From: Martensiomyces pterosporus
Taxonomy: Eukaryota; Kickxellomycota; Kickxellomycetes; Kickxellales; Kickxellaceae
Direction: 5' to 3'
Length of the DNA: 64,000 nt
Assembly (NCBI GenBank): GCA_025201845.1
Contig: MU603937.1
Location: forward strand, 116,854 to 180,853
Both the position numbers and the translations under genes were made by a program. Below are positions 31,401-41,252 of the stretch, piece after piece. Every line of letters begins with the position of its first letter. Position 1 is the stretch's first letter. Below the pieces are notes generated by a model. It was not told where the DNA came from and did no database searches. It worked only from the letters and a program-made list of their open reading frames with translations.

Positions 31401-31873
31401 GCTCCAGCTTTGTGCGCTGCTCCCGTTTCGTAAACCTAGACTGAGCTCTACACATCAGCGACGCCTCTGCGCCACTCTTCATACCCTTTTCCGCTACTGC
31501 CTATGCTTTTCTCCTCTCAATTACTAATTTCTTTGTGGTCTTAACCAAACAACGCGTGCGCAGTTTATCACGGCTTGGTGTTCGTTTCTAAATCCAAATG
31601 CTCGGTGGTGTGCTGCATGGCCCACATCTAGCACTGCACCGCTCGCTGCAGGCAGTCCGCGCGAATCGAGCCGCGGATAATTTTTCCATATGTGGCTCGG
31701 CTGCTGCCTGCGCTGCGCCGCACAGCGGGTTTCCCTGAACGAGTTCCCCCACCGAAGCAGAGCCTAAAAGACAAATGCCTCTCTTTGCTCCCAACACACA
31801 CAGCTACGCATTTCCTTTGCTTGCCCTAATCTTCTACTGTGCTTAGCTACTCGGAAAGAAAAAGAGGAAAAAA
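31401..31873. other. Intergenic: importin 3' flank and HCR1 promoter
   Basis: No gene is seen. It is CT-rich, with an A-rich leader (GAAAGAAAAAGAGGAAAAAA) immediately before the eIF3j ATG. Confidence 0.4.
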
Positions 31874-32732
31874 ATGTCGGACTGGGGTAAGTAGCCGGTA
31901 CCACATTTCAGCCCGCACCCTCTCTCCCGCCTTGCAGTTCCTGTGAATTACTCAAGCAAAAAAGCTATTGCATTGCTGCTCTCCTGATGCAAAATTTGTA
32001 GAGGACCATGAGGTTGACGAGGCCCCTGTTGTGGCTGTCCCCAAGAAGAAGTGGGACGATGAGGAGGAGGACAGCGACAGCAGCATTCCCGATAACTGGG
32101 ACGAGTCCGAGTCCGAGGAGTCCGAGGAGGAAAAGGATGCTAAGCAGCCCCTCCCTGTTCCTGAGAGCAAGCCAAAGGTGAAGAAGAACCTTGCCGAGCG
32201 TATTGCCGAGCGCCAGGCCGAGCGGGAAGCCAAGAAGGCCGAGCACCATGCCGACGCTGGCGACGACGACAGCGAGGTCGACGAGGAGGATATTGTGTCC
32301 AGGAAGCTGCGTGCGCGCCAGCTCCAGGTCGAGTCTGACCTCCAGAACACCGAGGAGCTGTTCGCTGGTCTGACCGTCAAGGACACGCAAATCAACAACG
32401 CGCTGGCTTCGCTCAACCCAAAGACTGTGGCCGAGTTTGACGAGTTCCAAAAGGCGCTTGTTGAGCGCATTCAAAAGTCCCAGACCCAGCGCTTCTATGG
32501 CCAGTTCCTGGAGAAGTTCATCCGTGAGCTTGCCGACCCCCTCAAGGACGTTGATATCCGGAAGATCTCCAGCATGCTTACCACACTGGCCAACGAGAAG
32601 CAGCGCGCTGCTCGTGATGCCATCAAGGGCAAGAAGAAGAGCAAGAAGGCTGTTGTCAAGGCTCCTCCCAAGGACCAGATGGACATGACCGACTATAGCC
32701 GGGGCTACGACGACTTTGACGACTTCATGTAA
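31874..32732 (+). CDS. HCR1: Translation initiation factor eIF3 subunit j (Hcr1)
   Basis: Two exons, 31874-31886 (13 nt) and 32002-32732, give 247 residues; the 115-nt intron splits Glu in MSDW|EDHEVDEAP. An acidic N-terminus (KKKWDDEEEDSDSSIPDNWDE) is followed by KKNLAERIAERQAERE, a coiled-coil core and the conserved C-terminal PLKDVDIRKISSMLTTLANEKQ with a basic KKKSKKAVVK and the terminal acidic-aromatic YDDFDDFM. eIF3j binds the 40S decoding centre and mRNA entry channel and helps recycling and start-site selection. It converges with the CPSF-A family gene with 141 bp between stops. Confidence 0.93.
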
Positions 32733-32873
32733 AAGAAGCGCGAAGCTGGCCCAACCCCTTCTGCGCTGCCTCCTTTCTGACGAATAAAAAATATAACGTC
32801 TCGCCTGGCAAAGTTAAATGGGCAGCTTGGCTCTTGAATTTGGTCACTTGCAATTAAAAGGTGCTAAAGCGCC

Positions 32874-35800
32874 TCAGTAGACACATGCGCGGTTGAACCC
32901 GTGGATCAAGCAGCGGATTGCATCGGCTGCTGCCTCGGTCGCATCGGCACCGGCTCGCTCGCGGTGCTTGCTGCTGCGTAAAATGGATGCTGCCAGCCGC
33001 CTCAACTCGGGCGACGAGTTTACAAGCTCACGCTGTTCGTCTTCTGTTAGTTGGCTAAGATAGATCGACGAGAGTGCTCCATCAACCACGTTGGCTTGCG
33101 CCAGATCGCTTCTCTGCCGGTGTCGGCTGGTGGATCCGCCAACACACAGCAAAGGGTGTGCCGGGTGCGTGGGCTCCTTAGCCAGCATCGCTAGTTCAAG
33201 CTGGCGCAGGAGCTCGAAAGACATGCGTGTGATGCGAAGAAGGGTCCAGAGTGCACCGGCAACAGTGGCGACAACAATTCCGTCATTCTTTTCTGGCTGC
33301 TCACTTGCTCCACCCTCGCTCCCATCTCGCCACGAGCGGAGGTGCTCTGCCTTGTGCAAGCACTGCACCAAACGCCCCTGCTTCAGCCGAGTGCACGCAG
33401 CGCCCAGGTGAATTCCGAAAATATAGTCGAGTGCAAACTCGCCTGTCTTTTCTGGGATTCCAAGGGCAAACAGATAGCCGGTGCGGTCAACACCAACTAC
33501 GAGATCGCGAGACACATAGCGGGCATCCGCAGTGCAAAGGCCCACTCGGGCACAGTGCACCATCTCAAGAGTATCCCGGCCATCGGCACCGTCTGGCACA
33601 AACCGAAGCACATGGACTGCCTCCCGCTGAGACCCAACTGCAATGTCGTGACCGCGCACATGCAGGCTGGTGGCTGAGAAACGCAGCTCCATCTCGCAGC
33701 ACTCAATCAAGCGCTTCTGAACGACATCCAGCTTCAGCACAATGCACGACGGTCCAGCAGCAACAACCAGGTACGATTCGCCCAGATGCGCCAATGCAAC
33801 GACTGGCCCAGCACGCTCGGACTCCCACACGTACTTCAGCTCATACTGCGTGGCGGCGCTTTGGGTGCTGAGAACAGCCAGCGCACTAGCGGTTGCATTC
33901 GACGTAGGCGAAGCAGCAGCGCTGACCCGTGTCTTGCGTTTCAGTGTTTTCAGATTGTAAATAAGCAGGCGGCCGCCCTTTGCCTGGCCCAAGCCACCGC
34001 TGCCTTGCTGGCTGCTGCTGCTGCTGCTGGGGTACATACCGGTGCCAACGCAAATGTAGCGATACGACTTGCGGCCCTTAATGTGCCAAGCCTCAAGCGA
34101 GTGGACCAGCTCAAAGGGACGGAACCGCACCTCTGCATGTATGCGTCCGTCTCTGGGGCCTAGCACCTTGAGGCTGGATGTCGGGAATGGGCTGGTTGCG
34201 GTCGAGATAGGGGGGAGCACCCCTGCTACCACAAGCATCCCTGTTTCGCTGTCCACAATAACCCGCCGGGGCTCATCGCCAATCGGAAGTGCCTGGATAT
34301 GGCACCGCGACACAAAATCAACCTTGAGGACAGCCATTGCACTATCGCCGCTTACAGCCAGGTACTTTCCAGCGTTTGGTGCACCACGACTGCAGCTTTG
34401 GCGCAGCAGCTCTGCGCTGTCCTTGTACGCACGGGCTAGCGGTGCCAGGTGGCAAATAGATGGCAGCGGCTGTTCGCCAGCGAAGCACGGAACAATGTTG
34501 ATCCCTCCCATGGGCTCAACCTCGACCGTGTAGAGCATATCGGTCACCATCATCACACGCTGGGCGCTGCTGCCGCTGCTGTATGCTGGAGCAGCAGGCA
34601 CCATGAAGTCGCCGTCGGCCTCTGACAGAGTGCTTGCAAACTTGACCGGCACGCAGCCAACAGAGTCCTCTACGGTGTCGACAACCCTCAGCATCTGGCT
34701 CGAACAAGAGCAGCCAAGCGACCCATTGACTACGACCTGGATGAGCGTTCCATCGCGTAGCCCAAGAAGCACATAGCACCTAGTCAGCGAGCACAGGATA
34801 TAGATATCGTTGGCTATCCTGCTTGAGCTCATGCGTGGATAATCGTCGACTCCCATGACGTCGCCCTCGTTTTCGTGGTTTTTTGGCGCCCTGCTGCTAC
34901 CGCCAATGTATACATCGATGACGAGCGTGAGATCTGAGGGCTCATTGAGCCTGTATACCTGCAGCCTGGGTTCATACGTGCCCACTGCGATGTAGATGGC
35001 AGGGCCCAGCGCAAACACTCGTAGTGCCGAGATCTCGTACTCGAATTTCAACTCGAGAGAGGCACGTGTTTGTGAGTAGCTGGTAGTAGCCGCAGCATTG
35101 ACAATACGAACAGCCGATCCGCCCTGTCCCTGGCTAGAAGGCAGCCGCGCTGCAACGACAGCCCACCGGGTGCCAGCAGCCGATTCGGCGTAGGCGCCAT
35201 GCGTAAAAACTTCGCCCTCGTTTGCACGGGACAGCTCACAAGAAAGCGAAACACTATCCAGTCTGACATCCAGCATGCTCGCCTCTCCTGTTGATACGCA
35301 CAGAACAGCATTACCAACTGAGGAGTCCCCGATGAATACCAAGTGTTTCTCCAGCAGGTACTCCTGCAGCGGATCGAATGCTCGCCACTCACCGCTTGGG
35401 TCCAAAGTGATGGGCACGTACGATTCTGCCTGTCGAAGGACAAAACACTGCGCACGGGTTGCGTCGGTGTCTGCCAAATGCGTCACTCCGCTGGACCCGT
35501 CAAAAGGGATGGAAAAGCACCATAGCTTGGATATGGCACTGGCCATGTCTGCAGATGGGCTCCTTGCATGGCTGGTGTCCAGGATATGCTCGATCTCAAT
35601 GGCTCTGCCAAACTGTGCCCTATGAATAGCACCCATGGATGGTCGTCCACTTGTCCAATACGCGGTAGTCAGCTCTGCAGTGTGTGGATCACCGGGGTCC
35701 GACTTTGGCAACGAGGCATCTGGGCACAGAACAAGGTCCAAAAGCGGCGACTGGTTTGCTATCACCGGGAAAACACGCCGCGTGAGCGAGGATAGTGCAT

Positions 35801-37304
35801 GTGCGCCGTTGTCTCTTAAGCCTAGCCTACGCGATTTGGTCTCTAAGCTGTCCGAGCCCATCGCTATGTGCACAATGGAATGATCCGCGCAATCGCCGCT
35901 GACAAACACATAGTCAGTCATGGGCGCTTTGCCATCTGCAAACGAGGCATCGGTGCCCAGATAAACCATCGTTTGACCTATTGCCATTCTTTCGCCAACA
36001 TCAGCTGAGTCGGTGTCATCTGTGGTCACCTCAGCAATCACTGCTGATGGCTTGTCTGTGACGCTAATCTGGAACAAAGACCCGCTCTGCGTGCCAATAT
36101 ACACCCTCTGTGCTGGTTTGACAGCTGCAGCCTCGCTAAGCCACCTGCCATCTCCTCTCAGCGCAGCTGGCTGAGCACTGCGGTGCTCCATAGACGGCGA
36201 TCTCCCCATAGCTCCCACAAAAGTGCCAGCTCCCGGCGAAGCTGGCTGCAACCCCGGTGTGTTTGCAGCTTGAACTGTGCCCATGCTGTCAAACGCTGGG
36301 CCAGCATCAGCAGCGACACTGAATGCCGATACAAGATCAGGCCCTCCGCTCTCAAGCCTAGGCAGTGGCTGGCGGTACAAATGGACGTCTCCTGACAGTA
36401 TCTGCACCGCACTCACCACCGCCACCTCGCTCTCCGTTATCAGCAGGAAGTGCTCTGGGTGCCGTGGAAGCGGGACGACATACAGCGGGGTGGCGATGTT
36501 GTGCGGGAGGGGCAGCTTAGCCGCCAGCGATATAGAAGGAGGTGCAGTGTTGCATGTCCAGGACTCATACAGATGTAGGGAGAACGATCCATTGAGGTCG
36601 TCGGCGACCGCAGCCACGAGCAAAATGCGCTGGGACTCGGACCGCGACGGCGTCAATACTGCGGCATCGCAAATGGCACCTCCTGTAAGAGCCTGCGGCC
36701 GCACGCTGCACATCCTAGGATATTGCGATTGAGTGCTGCTCCAGTCGAGCAGGACGAGTTCGATGGAGTTCAGCCACGACACCAGGCCGATTGCGCGCGA
36801 ATAGGGATCGCAGGCAATCTTTCGCAGCATTCTGCGATCCACATCATCCACAGAGCCGTCGTCCATGGCAGCTGATGCTTGGATCTGGTCCAGCAGGCGG
36901 AACCTAAAGCGGCCCTTGGCATGCTGCTCGGTGTGTACAAGCGAGAGAAGGCCGCCCTCCGACAACACTGCAATGGCACACCCATCTCTCTCCTCGCTAC
37001 TATCCCGCAGCTCCTGGCGATACTCTGGCGGCGCTCTCAAGCACGCTATATCGAGCATGCTTCCGAATACCGGCGCACTGCATATATTTGCCAAAGCGCT
37101 GGCACCATCGTGGATACTGTACAAATCTAGTGATGAATCGTGGGCGATGAGCAGATCCTTCTTTTGCGTGCCTGCTCGAAAGCGTCCCAGCACCGCGTGC
37201 CTTATCGTTCCCGATTTAAGCGTCTGCTTTGCGTATGCGTGCACTTGCTGGGTGGCGCCCTGTGATGCATCCCACGCAGCTCTAAATGGGGTTTGGTTGG
37301 ACAT
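32874..37304 (-). CDS. CPSF-A / DDB1 / RSE1 superfamily beta-propeller protein, exact member unresolved
   Basis: Single exon, 1476 residues. The N-terminal region resembles the first propeller of the superfamily (IRHAVLGRFRAGTQKKDLLIAH, DPYSRAIGLVSWLNSIELVLLDW). The C-terminal CPSF_A-like portion includes YRYICVGTGMYPS, GRLLIYNLKTLKRKT, VVALAHLGESYLVVAAG and SRDLVVGVDRTGYLFALGI, followed by a helical tail (LTEDEQRELVNSSPELRRLAASIL). Known members are the polyadenylation factor Cft1/CPSF160, spliceosomal Rse1/SF3B3 and the CUL4 adaptor Ddb1/Mms1. The N-terminus does not match the usual starts of Cft1, Rse1 or Ddb1, and the length is above Ddb1 (about 1140) and Rse1 (about 1220-1360). It could be the less-studied paralogue represented by Arabidopsis At3g11960, but this needs a tree. 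Confidence 0.7.
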   Translation of the reverse strand: MSNQTPFRAAWDASQGATQQVHAYAKQTLKSGTIRHAVLGRFRAGTQKKDLLIAHDSSLDLYSIHDGASALANICSAPVFGSMLDIACLRAPPEYRQELRDSSEERDGCAIAVLSEGGLLSLVHTEQHAKGRFRFRLLDQIQASAAMDDGSVDDVDRRMLRKIACDPYSRAIGLVSWLNSIELVLLDWSSTQSQYPRMCSVRPQALTGGAICDAAVLTPSRSESQRILLVAAVADDLNGSFSLHLYESWTCNTAPPSISLAAKLPLPHNIATPLYVVPLPRHPEHFLLITESEVAVVSAVQILSGDVHLYRQPLPRLESGGPDLVSAFSVAADAGPAFDSMGTVQAANTPGLQPASPGAGTFVGAMGRSPSMEHRSAQPAALRGDGRWLSEAAAVKPAQRVYIGTQSGSLFQISVTDKPSAVIAEVTTDDTDSADVGERMAIGQTMVYLGTDASFADGKAPMTDYVFVSGDCADHSIVHIAMGSDSLETKSRRLGLRDNGAHALSSLTRRVFPVIANQSPLLDLVLCPDASLPKSDPGDPHTAELTTAYWTSGRPSMGAIHRAQFGRAIEIEHILDTSHARSPSADMASAISKLWCFSIPFDGSSGVTHLADTDATRAQCFVLRQAESYVPITLDPSGEWRAFDPLQEYLLEKHLVFIGDSSVGNAVLCVSTGEASMLDVRLDSVSLSCELSRANEGEVFTHGAYAESAAGTRWAVVAARLPSSQGQGGSAVRIVNAAATTSYSQTRASLELKFEYEISALRVFALGPAIYIAVGTYEPRLQVYRLNEPSDLTLVIDVYIGGSSRAPKNHENEGDVMGVDDYPRMSSSRIANDIYILCSLTRCYVLLGLRDGTLIQVVVNGSLGCSCSSQMLRVVDTVEDSVGCVPVKFASTLSEADGDFMVPAAPAYSSGSSAQRVMMVTDMLYTVEVEPMGGINIVPCFAGEQPLPSICHLAPLARAYKDSAELLRQSCSRGAPNAGKYLAVSGDSAMAVLKVDFVSRCHIQALPIGDEPRRVIVDSETGMLVVAGVLPPISTATSPFPTSSLKVLGPRDGRIHAEVRFRPFELVHSLEAWHIKGRKSYRYICVGTGMYPSSSSSSQQGSGGLGQAKGGRLLIYNLKTLKRKTRVSAAASPTSNATASALAVLSTQSAATQYELKYVWESERAGPVVALAHLGESYLVVAAGPSCIVLKLDVVQKRLIECCEMELRFSATSLHVRGHDIAVGSQREAVHVLRFVPDGADGRDTLEMVHCARVGLCTADARYVSRDLVVGVDRTGYLFALGIPEKTGEFALDYIFGIHLGAACTRLKQGRLVQCLHKAEHLRSWRDGSEGGASEQPEKNDGIVVATVAGALWTLLRITRMSFELLRQLELAMLAKEPTHPAHPLLCVGGSTSRHRQRSDLAQANVVDGALSSIYLSQLTEDEQRELVNSSPELRRLAASILRSSKHRERAGADATEAAADAIRCLIHGFNRACVY

Positions 37305-37747
37305 GCGAGTAATCGAGATAGCAGCGTCTAGAGTCTGGTAAGCAATGGTGTTACTGGTATGCCCCCTATAGGGGAAATGGGCGTGTATGTGCGAATGGTT
37401 TTCTGCTCTTTTCTCTGCAATATGCGAGCATACAAGAAGCGAAGGACCCGGCGGTGCAGTTCAGCGCATTTTCTCACAGGGTGCTCATCAGCTGGTTCGC
37501 GGCATGCAAACGTTTGGGCAATAACACGTGGGGCCAGTGACAGCATGGAAGCAGCAGATATTTTATGCCATTCATGGTGCTTGAAACATGGAAAGACGGG
37601 TGTAAAATGAATGTGGTGGAAACAGCTAACAGAAGGGTGAAGGTGTAGCCCCAGCGGGAAGAGAAGGGAAGGAAAGGGAAGGGAAGGAAAAAAGGGCGTA
37701 AAGGGGAAGAGGGGGCGTGCTGGCCGAGCATGTGTATGAATGAAGTG
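37305..37747. other. Intergenic: CPSF-A-like promoter and LAG1 3' flank
   Basis: No gene is seen. A pure purine tract of GGGAA/GGAAA units (37657-37696) lies just beyond the LAG1 stop and is C/T-rich on the LAG1 sense strand. Confidence 0.45.
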
Positions 37748-39200
37748 CTAGTCCGTCTTTTTGTGTGCACGCTTCCTATCCTTCTTATGCTTTCTCTTGT
37801 TGTCCTCGGCGTCGTTGCTGTCGTCCTCGGAATCGCTGCGACTGTCATCAAGGTTGTTCTGGAAGATGACGCGGTACACGATCCTCAGCACAAGCACGAA
37901 CCAGTAAATAATCAGGGCCTGCAGGATGATAAATAGGACGGTGAAGCAGTAGATAACTGGGCGGCTATAATACGACCCAATAGCCGGGTTCCAGATATCA
38001 TCATCAAGGTAGTACTTTGACTCGAAGACGACGCTGTAGAGGATCTTAAAGTACAGATAGTGGCGAGTGTACACCCAGGTGAGGATGAAAGTGACAAACG
38101 ACACCACGGTAGCCCTTTCGAAGCCAAGGTAGCGGATGCACTTGGTGCCGCTCAGGAAAATGTCGGAGAAGTCCATGCAACACAAGACGGCGTTTCCAAC
38201 GCGCGTGTAATTCATGTACAGCGACCACCCAAGCAGATTGCAAGTGACCACATGGTGGATGCCCATGACAACAAAGTCCTTGCGCTTCTCCTCAATCAGC
38301 AGGACAAAGATCTGCTGGAACCAGAAGCCCATCTGGATCAGGTAGTACAACTTCATCAGGCAGGACATCTGCGCATGTCCCTCAGGGTAATTGATCCAGT
38401 AGTGCGGCGTGCTCATCCAGTGCGGGCCCTGCGACATGACATAAAGCCCAACAAAGTTCGACGTGATGTAGTAGAGCGTAAGCCACCCTTGCTCTGCGAA
38501 CCGAGTGACTTTGCGCGCAGTATCCACGCCGTACCACCTGGCAAAGGGCTCCAAAACCTTGTACATGATGGTGGCGCGGGCCAGGGTGAACACAACGACC
38601 CAGTGGATGATAAAGAACACGTCCTTGTGTCCGCGGTAGTACCTTTCCTGGGGATCCCGCGGGATCTTGTGTTGGAGGTGGACCAGCGCCGAGTTTCCAT
38701 TGGCGAAGATAAAGTCGTATCCGTGGATAAGAGCCAGCACAACCAGCGATCCGACTAGCAGCAAAAGCGAAGAGCAGCATGAGAGAGTATTAATCAAGTG
38801 TCAAGTGCAGCGGTATTAGGCAGGAGACACCAAGTCACAGGAGCAATAAATGCATCTGTACTGGCATATTGTAGCCTACTGAGGGGTGGTGACCAGCAAG
38901 AGCGCACTGGTCTGTGTTTACGTTTAACCCGCCACAAAGAGCATGCAAGGTGTGCTGCTGGCGCCTTCAGGTGAGCAGCCCGCCCTTCTGGCACACCCGA
39001 AATAGCGCACCATATCGTTTATCATGTGCCCAGGCTCGTGGCAAGCTCCACTGGAGAGCTGAATAGCATTTCGTACCTATCTGGTTGTCGACAACCCACT
39101 GGCATGTGCTGCGAATGAGCCCGGCATTTTTGGCAGCCGCCTCCCTCGCGGCCTTTGCTTCAAAGTACGACTGCTGCTTGGCCTTCTCTGCGCTTATCAT
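37748..39200 (-). CDS. LAG1: Ceramide synthase (Lag1/Lac1, TLC domain)
   Basis: Two exons, 39077-39200 and 37748-38754, give 376 residues; the intron (39076-38755) splits Val at WVVDNQI|VGSLVVLALIHG. The TLC domain with multiple TM segments spans about 85-330. It contains GHKDVFFIIHWVVVF, RFAEQGWLTLYYI and the Lag motif GIHHVVTCNLLGWSLYMNYTRVGN with the catalytic HH (about residues 206-207), then CCMDFSDIFLSGTKCIRYLG with both conserved Asp. The tail is acidic then Lys-rich (KKDRKRAHKKTD), as expected for an ER-retained fungal Lag1 whose cytosolic end is phosphorylated. The enzyme N-acylates sphingoid bases in the ER. The ATG at 39200 is the best start; upstream exons cannot be excluded. A degenerate homologue lies next to it. 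Confidence 0.92.
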
Positions 39201-39785
39201 TATTCCCGGTGCACAAGAAAAGGCAGCTGATAGAAAGTAGAGAACAAATGGCACGCAGGCTGTTAAATTTGGAAGCAGGTACTCGGGCTGAGAGGGGCAA
39301 GCTAGTGGTAGAGAAAGAAAGGAACCTGGCGAAAACTCTTGGGCGAGGAAGGAGGAGCAGGCCACTAGCCTTGAGGACATCTGCCCCCACCCACTGGCCA
39401 GGGGATGGAGGCAGGGGGGAAAGCTGCGAACCGGTCCCATTGCCTTAACGTGCAGATTGCAACAAAAAAGACCTGTGTCCAGTTCTGCACAACATTGGCT
39501 GCAGAGCCTGCTTCGCTTCCAATTACACGCCCGCAATTGGCGCCAATCTCACGAGCAAGCCTCCGCTTCCTGCTTCCACTTTGAGCATGCCTCCTTGGCA
39601 AGCACAAATGTGTGCTACTCAGCTGCTGCGTATCTAATGGCGCATTTCACATAGTAGTTCCCAGTAGCGTGGAGGTGGGGGTGTGGTGACACTGGTCTAG
39701 TGTTTCCAAGACAACGCGGTTGAGAAAACGGAAGAGACGGGGGGGGCAGAAAAACATGCTTGTGCCAAGGGTTCTAGAAGTGCAG
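39201..39785. other. Intergenic between two LAG1-family genes
   Basis: No gene is seen in 585 bp. The LAG1 frame stays open upstream to about 39536 on the minus strand but with non-conserved composition, so I treat it as 5' flank. Confidence 0.4.
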
Positions 39786-40839
39786 CTATTGGGTCTTTTT
39801 GGACTCCTCGACCCCACTGCGGCTCTCCGCCCTGGCGTCCGCATCGCTCGCAGGTCCAGCGACAAACTCGCTGCACAGCGATGCTGTGTATCTCAGCCCA
39901 AGCACGACAACCGCCACAAACGTGCTCACGAACATCGTGCGCATTCCCGACGTCCACACGGCGCCGTCCTCCAGCTTGGCACCCTCAGCAGCGACACTTG
40001 GGCTGGTTCCCAAGAACACGTAAAGCNNNNNNNNNNTTGTACAATGCCAGCGAGAGGATCTGGCAGGCATCAGCTGCAGCAGTGATCAGCCGCGGCAGAT
40101 CGGTGCAGACGAGCACAAGACTGGCAAAGTCAATCAAGCCCAGGAGCCCCAAGCACCCAAGGACGCCGAGCATAAAGTAGTGGGCGAACGCCTGATCGTA
40201 GTAGTCGTTGCGCTTCTCGCCCTCAAAGTACAGCGCAATGAGCTCAGAAATCCGGTATGCGCACTGCACGATAACGAACACCTTGCACGCAAACGGAATG
40301 CTGGCCACCGGATAGCTGTCCCAGAAATGGCCCAGCCCTCCAGCAGACAGTGGAAGCAAGAAGCACATGCTGGCCAGCACTGAGGAGAGGAGTATGAGCG
40401 CAAGGTAGATCTGCTCAGCCAGCTTCTGCCTGCGCTCAAACGGGTGCACGCCCAGTGCCTTGATCAGCGGGCGGATGGCGTAGCGGAACAGCAGAGCGCG
40501 CACAAACAGGACCTTGGTGGCAAGGAGAATCGACAGTGCGATGTCCTTCGCGCCGAAATAGTAGAATCCGTCGCGATCGACGTCCTCGTAGCTGAACGAC
40601 GTAAATATGCGCGAGACGGGCTCGCCGAGAAGCCAGCCCGCCCAGATGGCGCAGAAGAACCCGGCCGACGTGCCCAGCATGTTCTGCTCGTAGTCCTCCT
40701 GCAGAAACTCTGGCGTAAGTGGCCTCCGCTGGAACCGCCGGCTGCTTGCGGCCTTGCTTATAACGTCATCAAGGCTCTCCTTCTGGGTTTGCTGCTGCTC
40801 TTTTGGCTCTGCGGCTTTGGTTTCCTTATTCTCCGGCAT
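39786..40839 (-). CDS. Degenerate TLC-domain (ceramide-synthase-like) membrane protein, interrupted by an assembly gap
   Basis: From the ATG at 40839 the frame is open into a 10-N gap (40027-40036); beyond it the C-terminal TM segment and hydrophilic tail (SGMRTMFVSTFVAVVVLG... SGVEESKKTQ) resume in a different frame. The total span is 1054 nt, so the true gap differs from 10 by 1 mod 3. Despite weak identity it aligns along its length with the adjacent LAG1 product: GFYYFGAKDIALSILL vs RYYRGHKDVFFIIHW, RRQKLAEQIYLALILLSS vs RKVTRFAEQGWLTLYYIT, YFEGEKRNDYYDQAFAHYF vs LIEEKRKDFVVMGIHHVVT. The catalytic HH has become AH and the second Asp of the MDxSD motif is Arg. It is therefore probably a non-catalytic paralogue, perhaps a partner of the real enzyme (inference). 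About 345 residues are expected. Confidence 0.7.
40027..40036. other. Assembly gap (10 N)
   Basis: Ten ambiguous bases inside the TLC-like gene. The frame mismatch across it shows that the placeholder length is not the real one, unless a frameshift is present. Confidence 0.95.
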
Positions 40840-41252
40840 TTCTGCTTTACGCTCAGGCAATAAGGAAAGCTGGTGGTTTAAATAATAAAGTATTCCGAAT
40901 AGGTGCAGAGAAGAAGCTGAATTTTTCTGTCTGGGTGACAGCGGAGTGGCTATCAAAAACTAGGGCGATGATTTCACTGATCACTGGGCAGCAAGATCGA
41001 CTCTAGAGCGCCGATAACACTCCCACGCGCAAGCTGAGGTAGCACAAACAAACAGCATTTCCATGCAGAAATGCAAAAAGTGGCATGCTTGACATGGGCT
41101 GGTAGGTAGATGTTTATATATAGAGCGTATAGCAGGTGGTGGAAAGTATGCAGTTTGGTGACATATAATGCGAGTGCAGTGGGGGCTATGGTAGCGTGAA
41201 TGTTTGGGAGTTGCTCTCTGTATCCTGTTCTGTGGGCGGAATGTCCTTTTGG
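40840..41252. other. Intergenic: TLC-like promoter and tandem-PH gene 3' flank
   Basis: No gene is seen. A short AT-rich stretch (TTTATATATAGAGCGTATAG, 41111-41130) lies 122 bp beyond the tandem-PH stop. Confidence 0.4.

Noticed and set aside
39201..39536. Long N-terminal extension of ceramide synthase upstream of 39200
   Set aside because: The frame is open but Cys/Pro/Ser-rich and unlike LAG1 N-termini; treated as 5' flank.
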